The notes below the pieces were generated by a model that worked only from the letters and a program-made list of their open reading frames with translations, ran no database searches and had not been told where the DNA came from. 64,000 bases of DNA from Neoechinorhynchus agilis (taxonomy: Eukaryota > Acanthocephala): the NCBI GenBank assembly GCA_051530055.1, contig CM121341.1:13640001-13704000 (forward strand), given 5' to 3'. The position numbers and the translations under genes are program-made. Position 1 is the stretch's first letter, and each line of letters starts with the position of its first letter. Of the stretch, positions 14,590 to 26,800 are shown in pieces.

Positions 14590-15850
14590 ATTTTTGTTAA
14601 AATCAAGCCGTCGTTTTGGTTAAAGGAATTATTACATTTCGCGTTCTCATATTCTTCTAATTCACCAAAAAAGAGCACAACGCCAGTACATGGACTTAGG
14701 CGTCTTTCTTGCCAATATCGATCTCTTATATTTCACTAAAAGAACAGAACGAAAGTACATGGATTTGCGCGTGCAATAAAAGAGGCGTCTTTCCTCCCAT
14801 TCTCGTATTCTTCTAATTTACTAAGAGAACACAACGCGATTTTACTGACTTTAAAGGTCACTAAAAGAGGCGTCTTTGTTCCTTTAATTCACTAAAAGAA
14901 AAGAACGGGAGTACATGGACTTGCGCGTGAACAAACAGAGATGTCATTGTTCCCATTGCTCTACTCCTCCAATTCAATAAGAGAACAGAACACGATTACA
15001 TGGACTTGAACGTGACCTAAAAGAGGCGTCTATCTTCCCATTCTCGTATTCTTCTAATTCACCAAAAGAAACCCAACGCGAGTACATGGACTTGTGTGTA
15101 CACTAAAAGAGGCGTCTTTCTTCCCATTATCGTATTCTTCTAATTTATTAAGAGAACACAACGCGATTTAATTGACTTGAAAGGTCACTAAAAGAGTCGT
15201 CTTTGTTCCTTTAATTCACTAAAAGAAAAGAACGGGAGTACATGGACTTAGGCGTCTTTCTTGCCAATATCGATCTCTTATATTTCACTAAAAGAACAGA
15301 ACGAAAGTACATGGATTTGCGCGTGCAATAAAAGAGGCGTCTTTCCTTACATTCTCGTATTCTTCTAATTTACTAAGAGAACACAACGCGATTTTACTGA
15401 CTTTAAAGGTCACTAAAAGAGGCGTCTTTGTTCCTTTAATTCACTAAAAGAAAAGAACGGGAGTACATGGACTTGCGCGTGAACAAACAGAGATGTCATT
15501 GTTCCCATTGCTCTACTCCTCCAATTCAATAAGAGAACAGAACACGATTACATGGACTTGAACGTGCACTAAAAGAGGCGTCTTTCTTCCCATTATCATA
15601 TTCTGCTAAGTCACTAAAAGGGCGTATTTGTTAACAATATCGAACTCTACTATTTCACTAAAAGAATACAACGCGATTACATGGAATTGCGCGTGCACTA
15701 AAAAGGGGCGACTTTTTCCTATTATCGAACTATTCTTATTCATTAAGAAAACAGAATACGATTGCATGAACTTACGTGTGATCTAAAAGAGGCGTCCTTG
15801 TTCCCGTTAATGATATCTTCGAATTAACTAAGGGAACAGAATGAGATTGC
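14590..15850 (+). repeat. Satellite array 1 (units of ~70-86 bp)
   Basis: Repeats built round ACTAAAAGAGGCGTC, TTCTAATTCACTAAAAGA and ACATGGACTTG, with unit lengths of about 70-86 bp. A block at about 14,690-15,600 recurs nearly unchanged at about 20,880-21,785 in array 2, so the units form a higher-order pattern. No coding frame. Confidence 0.9.
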
Positions 15851-15914
15851 GTCCATTTTTCGGAAAAGGTTATTTTAGCATATTTTAGGCATGAGGGGTG
15901 AAGGGTAAGAGAAT

Positions 15915-17150
15915 AAATAAAATTTTGTGTTCTTCAAATGTGTGTATCTTACAAAATTCCGTTCTGCGAAGTACAGTCTAAGGTTGCAGAAAACAAATTT
16001 CCATGTTAGCAGTGTGACTCGCAGCGTTTCAATGAAAGTAAAATTCGTGAAATGAACGCGTCGATATGAATTCCATGGAACTTGGTTATCACTTTATAAA
16101 CTTTCAGGTAAAGCAGGCGATTGCTTTTCTTAAAAAAGATAAGGAGACATTAAATCACGATTTCAATTTAAGCCCTCACCGAAACCACAGAAATTCAAGG
16201 CGACAAAAATCCTCTAAGGATCACGACGGGTTATTTTTTAATAACTGAATAAACTCGAAACTAAATTGTACCTCGTTATGGATTCGAATGTATCTCGTAA
16301 AGCACTAATTAATCTGGAGTATATTAAGGATAAAATTGTCCTTAACAAAATCCCTAAAAAGATATTAACATACGAAGATATAAACATAATTAATCGCCGT
16401 CCTCGCCCTCAATTGTCGCCTGAATGCTTGCAGTGTTGCCTCTTAACACGGCGATGCTGATATACCTGACCATGCATCACCGGTTATAACCTGAAGGCGT
16501 CGCTTCAGATCCCTCAGGAGTTGAAGAGCCTCGCTACCAAGAGATCCGTAGGTCTCTTCGCCGTTGCCAAGATTGCATCAACTGTTAGTTTTGCAGTAGA
16601 TGATGGCGACAGTTATGAAGTTCATAGAAAGATTATAAAGCGGTTCAAGGCGACGACGCATAATATTATACTGTTTTTAAGAAAATAAGTGTTCATGCGA
16701 TTTTGGGAGCAATCAATGGTTTTAACATTCTTATGCGTGGTTCAGCCGGTAGTTTTATGGTCGATATGTACAAGATTATTCTTATACATATCGATGGCAA
16801 TCAATGGTGTTTTCTATTTCGAAGATTTTTCCGGTGTTCGAGTCTTAAATTTGTTATAAATTCTCTAATTCGTCTTTAAGAATGTGATAAAAGTGGTCAT
16901 CCGTAATCGATCGTAAATGCGTGCATACGGTCGATTACATTATCGATCGGCTTAGTACCTGTTTGCACAGTTAAATTGTCTTTAATTATTCGAACGTTGT
17001 TTATTTGTTTAATAAAACTCTCCAAGTGCAGTACAAAGAAGCACAAACATACTTTCCGTTTTAAACTGTTCATCATTTTCACAGTTCAAATTCTATCAGG
17101 AAATTAAATAGATAATTCGTTTTCTGGATAATTTGGAATGCAATTAGTTT
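15915..17150. repeat. Dispersed repeat unit, copy B
   Basis: Near-identical to copy A at 5,540-6,740 over most of its length. It contains about 180 bp (16,385-16,565) that copy A lacks, GC-richer than its surroundings and bounded by CGCCGT motifs. The PIN-like reading YLVMDSNV recurs at 16,270 but stays too short and interrupted to call a gene. Confidence 0.7.
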
Positions 17151-17511
17151 GCATGTCCATGAGTGGAAATTTAAATCGCATTGAACTTTTTAAGTGAAAT
17201 GACAATATTTCACAATCCTTCCACTGCTCTGCGCGACGTTTAAGAAAGCTATCTATATATGTCAGACTATTTAGTACATCTCTGCACTTAAATAAGCCGG
17301 ATAGAAAAAAAAGAAGACCCCCATCATAGATTTTTCATTTTTATGGATAATCATCACGTCTATAGCAAAACAGACTCTTTAAATTCTAAACAATGTAAAG
17401 TCTTAATCCAAGATTTTCGGGGATCAAAGCCGGTACTTTTTCCTCAGGGACCAAAATCTTACCGCCCGACGAATAAAATTATACGTCACGTGGTCCACGG
17501 ACCCGTGGCGA
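17150..17511. repeat. Spacer matching the repeat at 62.8-63.2 kb
   Basis: Sequence before makorin copy 2, including TACGTCACGTGGTCCAC at about 17,480, recurs with divergence at 62,820-63,230. It belongs to the same dispersed family as copies A-C. No gene. Confidence 0.55.
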
Positions 17512-18578
17512 CACGTGACCAGCCGGCTTACTACTCTACACGTACAGATTCTGCTTTATATATTAGAAAATATTAAGACACATTCCTACATTGAAAAACC
17601 GGAAATTCAATCGACATTTCAAAAATGAGCTCAACTTCGCGAGAATCTTCAATGTCTCACAGCACCTCCAATAATTCAACATTCTTCGACCTAATACGGC
17701 TTCCAATGTTAATTGTCGATGAAATTTGCCCAGAGTATGCTGCAAGCGGTTCATGTGCCGAAGATTGCTCATTAAAGCACGGACTTGTTTGTCCGATATG
17801 TTGTTTTTATGTACTAAATTACGATGATTCAAACCAAAGGACTTCGCATTTTCGGGAATGTTACAAAAACCTTCAAAATACGTTCAATTTACGGCGTGAT
17901 TTCAGCAAAGACGCTCAGTGTTGTGTGTGCTTGGAATCTGTTACGCATTCGGAGCAATACGTTTTTGCAGTAATGGATTGTTGCGGACATTGTCTATGCG
18001 GACAATGTGCTCGTTCGTGGTTTGAGAAGGAGAATAAATGCACTTGCCCAATTTGTCGACGAATCCCTGATTCCATATTCGACAGTACTTTGTGGCCCTC
18101 AAATGAGCATGAACGCATGTCTCTTATCAAGGCATTGCATGATACCGTTGTTGCAAGCCAAAAAGTTGAGAATAAAATAGATGACGAAGCCTTGGAGGTG
18201 ATAAAAGCAAGCGATGGAAAAAAGGAAATATGTTAGACTGCAGTCGGGTGTTCTGGTGGATTTATCATTCAGGCAAATCGTTGGAATCTTCTATTTATGA
18301 GATGGATGATTTTCTCAAATGAGACCTGAGCATTCTTGGAGGAAGGAGCAATCTGTACAATTTTTTGAGCTGAGCTGGAAAGATGAAGCGAGAGATTTCA
18401 AACAAGCTGGCAATTGGTGCTCAAATTTTTTCTTTTTTATGCTTGCATTGTTTGCTGATTTTCTATTACATTCAAAAATAAGACAATTTTTTCTCATGAG
18501 TGGTGTTTAAATTTCGTGATTGACGCCAAGGAATGCATAATCTGAATTTTTGTTCTATTGAAATCAAATTAAAAGTTT
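17512..18578 (+). repeat. Duplicated unit carrying a makorin-like gene, copy 2
   Basis: Second copy of the 9,218-10,284 unit, in the same orientation and offset by 8,294 bp. Differences seen are one coding substitution and one in the polyadenylation-signal region. Confidence 0.85.
17625..18236 (+). CDS. MKRN: Makorin-type RING-finger E3 ubiquitin ligase, copy 2
   Basis: 203 residues, differing from the copy at 9,331-9,942 by one amino acid (Pro in place of Leu in the CCCH region, ICPEYAA versus ICLEYAA). All zinc ligands of the CCCH, Cys-His and RING parts are kept. Pro is also what vertebrate makorins carry at this place (CPYAA), so copy 2 may hold the ancestral state. It sits between copy B of the dispersed repeat and satellite array 2. 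The canonical AATAAA found after copy 1 is changed here. Confidence 0.85.
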   Translation: MSSTSRESSMSHSTSNNSTFFDLIRLPMLIVDEICPEYAASGSCAEDCSLKHGLVCPICCFYVLNYDDSNQRTSHFRECYKNLQNTFNLRRDFSKDAQCCVCLESVTHSEQYVFAVMDCCGHCLCGQCARSWFEKENKCTCPICRRIPDSIFDSTLWPSNEHERMSLIKALHDTVVASQKVENKIDDEALEVIKASDGKKEIC

Positions 18579-18584
18579 GAAAAA

Positions 18585-19890
18585 ACTGACGATATTCTAA
18601 TACCAGGTTGTGGAGGCGGTTTTAGAATGTCAAATTTGGATGTTTAAATGCTGAGCAGGTTGACGTAGTCTTATGATAAATTTGAGAAGGATATTGCAAC
18701 AATACCTTATTCTATCCGCAATTGAAATCTAATAGTTTTAAAGAGTTTGTACTTCGTTCTTAAAAAATTGAAGGTTGTAAATTTTATTATTGTTTTAATT
18801 TGCAAAATTTTTTAATTCGCATCTCACATGCCTGAATCAATTTGAGTTCTCAATGTCTTACGCTCATAATTAGGTGATTAGGATTTAAAGAGCGCGTTTT
18901 GTCGACAACATCAGAATAAATTTTATTTTTCAACCGTGCGTGCTATTAAGGTCACTCGGTTCGAATGCTTCCATGTCATGTTCTGTGTACTTCGTTCTGA
19001 ATTGGGAAGAGTGGAATGCTTGGTTTTAGAGCCGACCTTAAAGCTCCCCAGAGTCCTTCTTCCATCCCTCGCTAAAAGAATTAACTCAAAGAAGCGAGCG
19101 AGTAGTTGCTAAGGGTTTCCGTAAATCCTTCTCGGTTATATTTTTGTTTGATCTGTATAAATTGTTTCAATTGTTCGTCTTTTAATTGTTTTGTACTCCT
19201 CTGTACTTCTCGTAGGTAATGTCTCCTACTCGTTTAAAGAGAATTTAAACCAAAACCTAATGAAGAAATAATATTTCATGTACATTCACACTAAAATTCA
19301 AGTAATTCTGAATCTAGGTGAATAAAGCTATACTTTGGATAAAAATGTTTTATGGAGGTGACATAAATAATTAGAAAAAGCCTCATCTATAAGAAAGACA
19401 ACCGGCTGAGCCACGCATACGATGTCAGTTTCAATTTACATAATAAAATTTTCTTGAAATGCTCTTGGTTTTTTCATAAAAATGTTAAAAAAATTGAGTC
19501 TAAGCTTTGGCGGTCATCCTCGTGTGAAAAAGCATTGGAAAGCCGCTTAAAAGGTCGTTAAAATAATTCTTAAGAGGTTGTCAATCCGCTATCGAAAGCA
19601 ATATCAAAATTTCATGGCCCGAAAAATTTGAACGGCATGGTGTTCGAGAACAGCTCATACGAGTCAGCATTTCTAGTCCTAGGAATTTATCCAGGTATAG
19701 AAGGGGAAGACAGGAAATTATTCGAAAAAAATGGTCAGCGATCAGACGCGTTCAGTGCCGTTCGTTTGCCTTCTATCGTCAGTTTCACGCTCTCTTGTTT
19801 GTAAGAAACTCAAACTAACACGTCTTTACAAAAAGCACCTGAACGAGTTACCAGTAAATATTTTGAAAATGGTAGATCTGCGGATAAGTG
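18585..19890. other. Spacer, nothing recognised
   Basis: AT-rich sequence between makorin copy 2 and satellite array 2. I see no gene or repeat. Confidence 0.4.
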
Positions 19891-19894
19891 GACG

Positions 19895-22255
19895 AGAGTA
19901 CTTCTAACTAACTAAAAGAACAAAACGTGATTACATGGACTTGTGCGTGCTCTAAAAGAGACGTCTTCCTTCCCATTCTCATATTCTCCTAATTAACTAA
20001 ATTAACACAACGCGAGTACATGTACTTGTGCGTGCACTAAAAGAATAGACTTTGTTCCCACTCTCGTATCCTTCTAATTCACCAAAAGAAACCCAACGCG
20101 AGTACATGGACTTGAACGTGACCTAAAAGAGGCGTCTATCTTCCCATTCTCGTATTCTTCTAATTCACCAAAAGAAACCCAACACGATTACATGGACTTG
20201 AACGTGACCTAAAAGAGGCGTCTATCTTCCCATTCTCGTATTCTTCTAATTCACCAAAAGAAACCCAACACGATTACATGGACTTGAACGTGACCTAAAA
20301 GAGGCGTCTATCTTCCCATTCTCGTATTCTTCTAATTCACCAAAAGAACCCAACACGATTACATGGACTTGAAGTGACTAAAAGAGTCGTCTTTGTTCCT
20401 TTAATTCACTAAAAGAACAGAACGAATACATGGATTTGCGCGTGCAATAAAAGAGGCGTCTTTCCTATTCTCGTATTCTTCTAATTTACTAAGAGAACAC
20501 AACGCGATTTTACTGACTTTAAAGGTCACTAAAAGAGGCGTTTTGTTCCTTTAATTCACTAAAAGAAAAGAACGGGAGTACATGGACTTGCGCGTGAACA
20601 AACAGAGATGTCATTGTTCCCATTGCTCTACTCCTCCAATTCAATAAGAGAACAGAACACGATTACATGGACTTGAACGTGACCTAAAAGAGGCGTCTAT
20701 CTTCCCATTCTCGTATTCTTCTAATTCACCAAAAGAAACCCAACGCGATTACATGGACTTGAGTGACCTAAAAGAGGCGTCTTTCTTCCATTTCGATTCT
20801 TTATTATAAAGAACCAACGCGATTATGACTTGAAGTACTAAATCGCTTTGTTCCTTTAATTCACTAAAAGAAAAGAACGGGAGTACATGGACTTAGGCGT
20901 CTTTCTTGCCAATATCGATCTCTTATATTTCACTAAAAGAACAGAACGAAAGTACATGGATTTGCGCGTGCAATAAAAGAGGCGTCTTTCCTCCATTCTC
21001 GTATTCTTCTAATTTACTAAGAGAACACAACGCGATTTTACTGACTTTAAAGGTCACTAAAAGAGGCGTCTTTGTTCCTTTAATTCACTAAAAGAAAAGA
21101 ACGGGAGTACATGGACTTGCGCGTGAACAAACAGAGATGTCATTGTTCCCATTGCTCTACTCCTCCAATTCAATAAGAGAACAGAACACGATTACATGGA
21201 CTTGAACGTGACCTAAAAGAGGCGTCTATCTTCCCATTCTCGTATTCTTCTAATTCACCAAAAGAAACCCAACGCGAGTACATGGACTTGTGTGTACACT
21301 AAAAGAGGCGTCTTTCTTCCCATTATCGTATTCTTCTAATTTATTAAGAGAACACAACGCGATTTAATTGACTTGAAAGGTCACTAAAAGAGTCGTCTTT
21401 GTTCCTTTAATTCACTAAAAGAAAAGAACGGGAGTACATGGACTTAGGCGTCTTTCTTGCCAATATCGATCTCTTATATTTCAATAAAAGAACAGAACGA
21501 AAGTACATGGATTTGCGCGTGCAATAAAAGAGGCGTCTTTCCTTACATTCTCGTATTCTTCTAATTTACTAAGAGAACACAACGCGATTTTACTGACTTT
21601 AAAGGTCACTAAAAGAGGCGTCTTTGTTCCTTTAATTCACTAAAAGAAAAGAACGGGAGTACATGGACTTGCGCGTGAACAAACAGAGATGTCATTGTTC
21701 CCATTGCTCTACTCCTCCAATTCAATAAGAGAACAGAACACGATTACATGGACTTGAACGTGCACTAAAAGAGGCGTCTTTCTTCCCATTCTCGTATTCT
21801 TCTAATTCACTAAAAGGACACAACCCGATTACATAAACTTGAAAGTGAACTAAAAGAGGCGTCTTTCTTGCCAATATCGATCTCTTATATTTCACTAAAA
21901 GAACGCAACGCGATTACATGGACTTGAACGTGCACTAAAAATGGCTTCGTTCATCCCATTCTCGTATTCTTCTTATTCACTAAAAGAACACAACGCGATT
22001 ACATGGACTTGAACGTGTACTAAAAGAGGCGTCTTTCTTCCCATTATCATATTCTTCTTATTCACTAAATGGGCACAACGCGAGTACATGGACGTGGGCG
22101 TGCAATAAAAGAGGTGTCTTTGTTCCCATTATCGAACTCTTCTAATTTACTAAAAGAACACAACACGAGTACATGGACTTGGGCGTGCACTAAAAGTGGC
22201 ATCTTCGTTCCCATTGCCGAAGTCTTCTAATTCACTAAGAGAGCAACACGCAACT
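19895..22255 (+). repeat. Satellite array 2 (units of ~70-86 bp)
   Basis: Same satellite as 14,590-15,850. The 20,100-20,360 part is three or four near-identical ~87-bp units. 20,880-21,785 matches array 1 at 14,690-15,600 almost base for base. The two arrays bracket copy B and makorin copy 2. Confidence 0.9.
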
Positions 22256-22257
22256 AC

Positions 22258-22945
22258 ATGGACTTGCGCGTGGTGCTGTTGTCACTACTTCTTTTTTATA
22301 TTTTGTTGAACGATATTAAACCTCCCTCGTCTCTCTCTAAACAATTCTTTTATGCGGACAATCTCATCACGGTCACCTTCCTTCTTCTCCCTCTCGTTTA
22401 CATCCAACGAAATCATACACATCAAAGATTTCTGCACCGTGCGCGTTACGCTTACCCTTAAGTCCCATCATGCGCTCTGGCTTTATCTTAGATTCCCTCG
22501 CCTACGGCTATCTTATACTTTTCAATGTATCCAAATCACAAATCCGCGACCACTAGACGTTCCATAGAAGGCCTTTAAAATCTGCACAGTTAATTTTCTC
22601 CCACTAACCGAACGCCTTTATAAAATTTTCAACACGTGTCGTCCCCTTTTCAGACCAGCACAACACTCGCAATCCCAATTTCTTTCATCCTCCTATACCT
22701 TGCATCTCCTTCTAACTCCGCTCTTTTTTCCATGCTACCAAATATTCTCGGATATCATGACCCTTGATGAATATGACGAAAGACCCTACGTTGCAAACTC
22801 TCCTACACTAGTAACCGCAAGGTTTTACATCCGACTGGATCCGTGATACACTCCGAAATATCACGAGAGGCCGGTCATTCAATCGAAAATAAACAGTCAC
22901 ACTCAAGGGACTTATCATATGGTTCGAGTTCCTCTACTTTGATTA
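22258..22945 (+). mobile_element. LINE 3' fragment (RT tail and 3' end)
   Basis: 22,290-22,380 reads FYILLNDIKPPSSLSK then FYADNLIT, a decayed form of the FLNDL...YADDL palm motif in the LINE at 35.7-39.6 kb. Downstream sequence recurs at 54,575-54,735 and 61,905-62,200. The end, near AAAACGTGTTATTATTGTG, matches the 3' end of the minus-strand LINE near 35,690. It is a truncated dead copy whose 3' end is preserved. Confidence 0.7.
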
Positions 22946-23052
22946 ATAAAACGTGTTATTATTGTGTTTGGTAAAACTGATTAAAGACAATTTCGAATTA
23001 TTTTTCTAGAAAAAATCATTAAAGCTGGTCAACATGTGAGGTACCGGGCTAT

Positions 23053-23229
23053 ATGATTAGAATTATTGTTTAGGTATTCACCCTGTAAATGATTTTTATT
23101 AAAAACGTTTCGAACCTCGTCTTGAGTCCCTATTAACAACTAACAGACTGATGATGAACACGATGAGGTTCGAAACGTTTTTAATAAAAATTATTTACCG
23201 GGTGAAGACCTAACAATAATTCTAATCAT
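23053..23229. mobile_element. Fold-back (MITE-like) element
   Basis: Two arms of about 68 bp (23,053-23,119 and 23,161-23,229) are inverted repeats at roughly 90% identity, separated by about 40 bp. Outer ends start ATGATTAGAATTATTGTT. No coding capacity. A diverged copy, mainly the left arm, lies at 62,981-63,072, so it is a dispersed family, probably moved by a DNA transposase encoded elsewhere. Confidence 0.8.
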
Positions 23230-23449
23230 TGAAACTTTCATTCGCATTGGTCCCTCCATTATACCATCTGTTCATGAAATCCATTCGTAAACTAGAATCC
23301 CAATTAATCATCATACTGGACAATCATTCGCAGAGTGCAATCATTAAAGTTTAACGCGCGATTCGTCGAAGTAATGGAGAATTCAAAAAATAAATCGAAG
23401 AACTTAAAAATGTTGCCTACGCTTAGCAGAGACGATCAGAATTGCCAAA

Positions 23450-23731
23450 TCAATACAGTGTTGAAATATCACACTCCTGTCGAAACAATTCAACGTTTTT
23501 AGCCGTTTGATCCTTAAGCCAATTGTTATAACCTTTGATAGCTTCAACTGTTCTGACAATCTGCGCTTCAAGTTGATAATGGGATTGGAACAAATGCCCT
23601 CTTGACTTATCGATCAACCTACGAGCATCACGTTTCTTTACAAGCTTAGCGTTCACTAATTTCCTCTTAAGCGTGTTAATGCTTTGTCGAGTGTTCTTCT
23701 GCCATAAAGACGATCTCCGTCGTCGATTCAT
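23450..23731 (-). CDS. Small basic protein of unknown function
   Basis: Open frame of 93 residues starting MNRRRRSSLW, very basic in the first half and then probably helical (LEAQIVRTVEAIKGYN). The ATG directly follows TTTGCAG, a 3' splice-site-like sequence, as with other genes in this window, which supports it being real. It lies just beyond the 3' end of afadin on the same strand, about 85 bp away, so it could be a downstream member of a two-gene unit resolved by trans-splicing. I do not recognise the family. It could also be the last exon of something longer. Confidence 0.45.
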   Translation of the reverse strand: MNRRRRSSLWQKNTRQSINTLKRKLVNAKLVKKRDARRLIDKSRGHLFQSHYQLEAQIVRTVEAIKGYNNWLKDQTAKNVELFRQECDISTLY

Positions 23732-23816
23732 CTGCAAAGTGCGCTAAGTTTAATTGAAAACTTAGTGAAGGGGAAATTGGGGAAAAATCGATTTATACAA
23801 TCAATGGCCTTTTTGG

Positions 23817-26800
23817 TTAAAATTTGTTCTTTGGCCCTATGGAATTGACCGGGGAGGATGTTCCTAAGGGAGATGGATTTTTTGCCATGGTTGTTCTGAA
23901 GAAATGAAGCTTTTGCTCAAACGTCATCTGCTCTCCCGACAACGATTCAGATTCCTCACGATTGTCTCCACTATTAAGTCGCTCTAATCTCGGATCCCTG
24001 TAAACTTCTTGAGTTCCAATCACTGCCGCAGTTGGATGATCAACGAGCGCTGCATTGCTCACTGAACACAATTTACTAAGCTGTTCATTAGGCAACATTC
24101 TTGACCATTGTCCAGACTCTAGAAAATCATCGATTTGTTCTAGAGAGCTTTTTCTACTTTCCCCTACATCTCCTACGCTCGACCATGATATTAAGATTTC
24201 GCAAATCATCATGACCCAACGATCTTACATTGAGTTGATCGAATTCATATTTCAGCTTCAGATCTTCAAGTTCATCTGCTTGCTCTCTTGATAGCTCAAT
24301 CGAGTCTTCAAGTTTTTGTATTCTTCGCAGTGTAGATTTCGTGATCCATGAATCATCGCGTTCAAGCTTTCGTTCGCTCAAACTGTCATTAGACATCCGA
24401 GCTTCGTCTTCAATTTGAAGATCGGAAGCTGTCTCGTCCATTAGTGGGCTTAGTGAGTCCTTCCTTATCTGCGAAATCATCTTTTGAGATGGATTGTTGA
24501 CAGCACGTTGAAATGACACGTGTCGAGCAATCGAGCCAGGACGTGGTTGCAACAACTTACCTTCTTCTTGATCTTCTGCATTACCTAAGAGTTTATGAAG
24601 CCCATGTAAACGAGCCGCATGTTTTCCTATCAAAAGTGTAAGAACCGATCCACATGCTGTCATGGCGGCCGCTGCTTGTTCTTGACTCACGTCCAACAAA
24701 CACATTTGATTAACATAGATGATTTGATCGCCTGGTTCTAAACGCCCGTCGGCTTCAGCTGCTCCACCTTCTAATATTGATTTAATGTAAATCCCTTGAT
24801 GCGGCTGATGAGCTCCACGGGCAGCTACAATGCTCAATCCGATTCCACCTCGACGTTTATGGATCTTTACCTCTTCAACAGTGGTGCTCTGTGCGATGTT
24901 CATCGTTGAAGAATCACTTGAGATAAATTGTGTCCATCGCCCGTCACTTTTCTCGTTTATCAAAAGGCGACAATGTCCACTCATACAAAGAGGCTCAATA
25001 AAATCCAACAAACCATGAGGAAGTCCACATACAACTTGCTCGCTATAGGAAGCCTGACCGAGAGTCAGTGGAAGACGGAGACTCATTGCAAAATTGGATT
25101 GTCGCTGATACTCACCTGGCGGTCTTCGTCCTAATAACGCATTTATTTGAGCAGGACTTAAAAGATCTAAAACCGGAGATTGACTCGGACCTGATTTCAG
25201 TAGCTCAACTGCTTGATGACATTGTGCCATATACGAATCTGCGAATCGCTGAAGGTTGTTGTGAGAAGCCCATTCCGTCACCCGCAAAACTGCGGTCATA
25301 CACGATCCTCTTCGTTCTGAATTAACGATCATTCCTTGAAGAAGACTGGCGTTCACAAAGTTAAAAACATGAACAATAATTTGATGATGAAGGGATTGGC
25401 ACAACTGACAATGACACATAATATTTAAGATGTCATCTAGAGTTTGAACCAATTGATCTTCGGGTGATTCGCTTATGTTAACTTTGAATCGTTGGAGAAG
25501 CAAATCAAAGCAATCTTGGCATGCAAGTGCAGAATTTCCGGATTCTACAGAACAAATACCCGAGGAAAGATCAATATCGCGTGTTAAGAAGAAATGGAAC
25601 TCGTAAAGGTTACTGAGAAGAGTAACGAGTTGTAGAGTGTCTCCACGCCCACTTGTCTTTGCATCATCGATCAAAGAACGAAGAAATGAGACAAATCGCG
25701 CAACGATTGCTCGAACTGTCTCGTGGTCTTCAGATGATGAGTATAAAAATCTGTACCTTATAATCATGTAGACGGAAAATGTAGCTGTCAAGCGGAATAT
25801 CGATGATTTGGGTGTAGTTGTGACCGTGTCGAGGGAGTAGGCTAATGCCTGATGGATAACGTAGTCTTCTTTTTCTCCACGGACTTCCAATAAAGCCGGA
25901 AGCATGTTCCGATTGTCGGACCTGCGACGTTTAAATAAACGAAATCTGTGTCTCTCCGGTGATTCTTTGTCAATGATCGGATTCCGATTTAGAGAATAAT
26001 GTATTATCAAGTGAAAGTTACTCTATCATATGATTGAAATTGTGATCAATTGTAGAGCAACGAACAAGTACTAAAAATTAAACTGCTGATTTTTTCCAAA
26101 TCCATAAACAAGCCCACGGACGAGTACATTACGAACAAGTCAATAAAATGAATAATACCCCCTGAATTTGTGCAATGATAAGTCTACAGTTGTAAAAGTT
26201 GTACAAGTCGTAGGTTGGGAATTATGGATTCCGCCAAATCACATTTTCTAACTGCTTATCAAAAAGCCGAGAGCGTTTTATAATAACAATAACACGGGAC
26301 TCTAAAATATGCAGATTTAGCCTGCGCTCATTTCTTTGTTCAACGGCATCTAAAAGGTTTCGCGAAAATTGTATTAAAATTCATTAAGATTACCAAAGGT
26401 TCAAACAATCATTACTGAAAATTCCAAAGGGTTTCCAAAAAACAAAATGCAGCAAACTCAATTCGGAACAACGAGGAATGTTCAGGCTGCACAGGCTGCC
26501 AGCAATTCTAAAAAGTCGCCATGTGGAAGTCTCTAAAACCAAACTTAACGCAGAAATCCGGTAGCGATGACTTAACCGATCACCAGGATTAAGTTCTAAT
26601 GGCGAGTAGTCACAATTGGCCGCGAGTCCATTCACTTTCCATTCACCAAACCGCAACTTTCCATCGATTCGCAGGACGCACTTATCAAAGTCAACTACGT
26701 GCAAGGCGACATTAGGCGCAATCATTTTCTGATCTGATTGAGACAACCGGGCAAGAGACTTCACTTTAAAATCTTCTCCATAAAGAACAACATAAAAGCA

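Noticed and set aside
14590-22255. Regular short repeats that might be taken for a CRISPR array
   Set aside because: Units are adjacent and diverged without unique spacers, and the genome is animal; it is a satellite.
24154-24215. Frame change at the afadin 3' end as a further nonconventional intron (GGTCATGAT and ATCATGGTC can pair)
   Set aside because: A 52-nt GT-AG intron (24,215-24,164) explains it fully in phase, so the ordinary reading is preferred.
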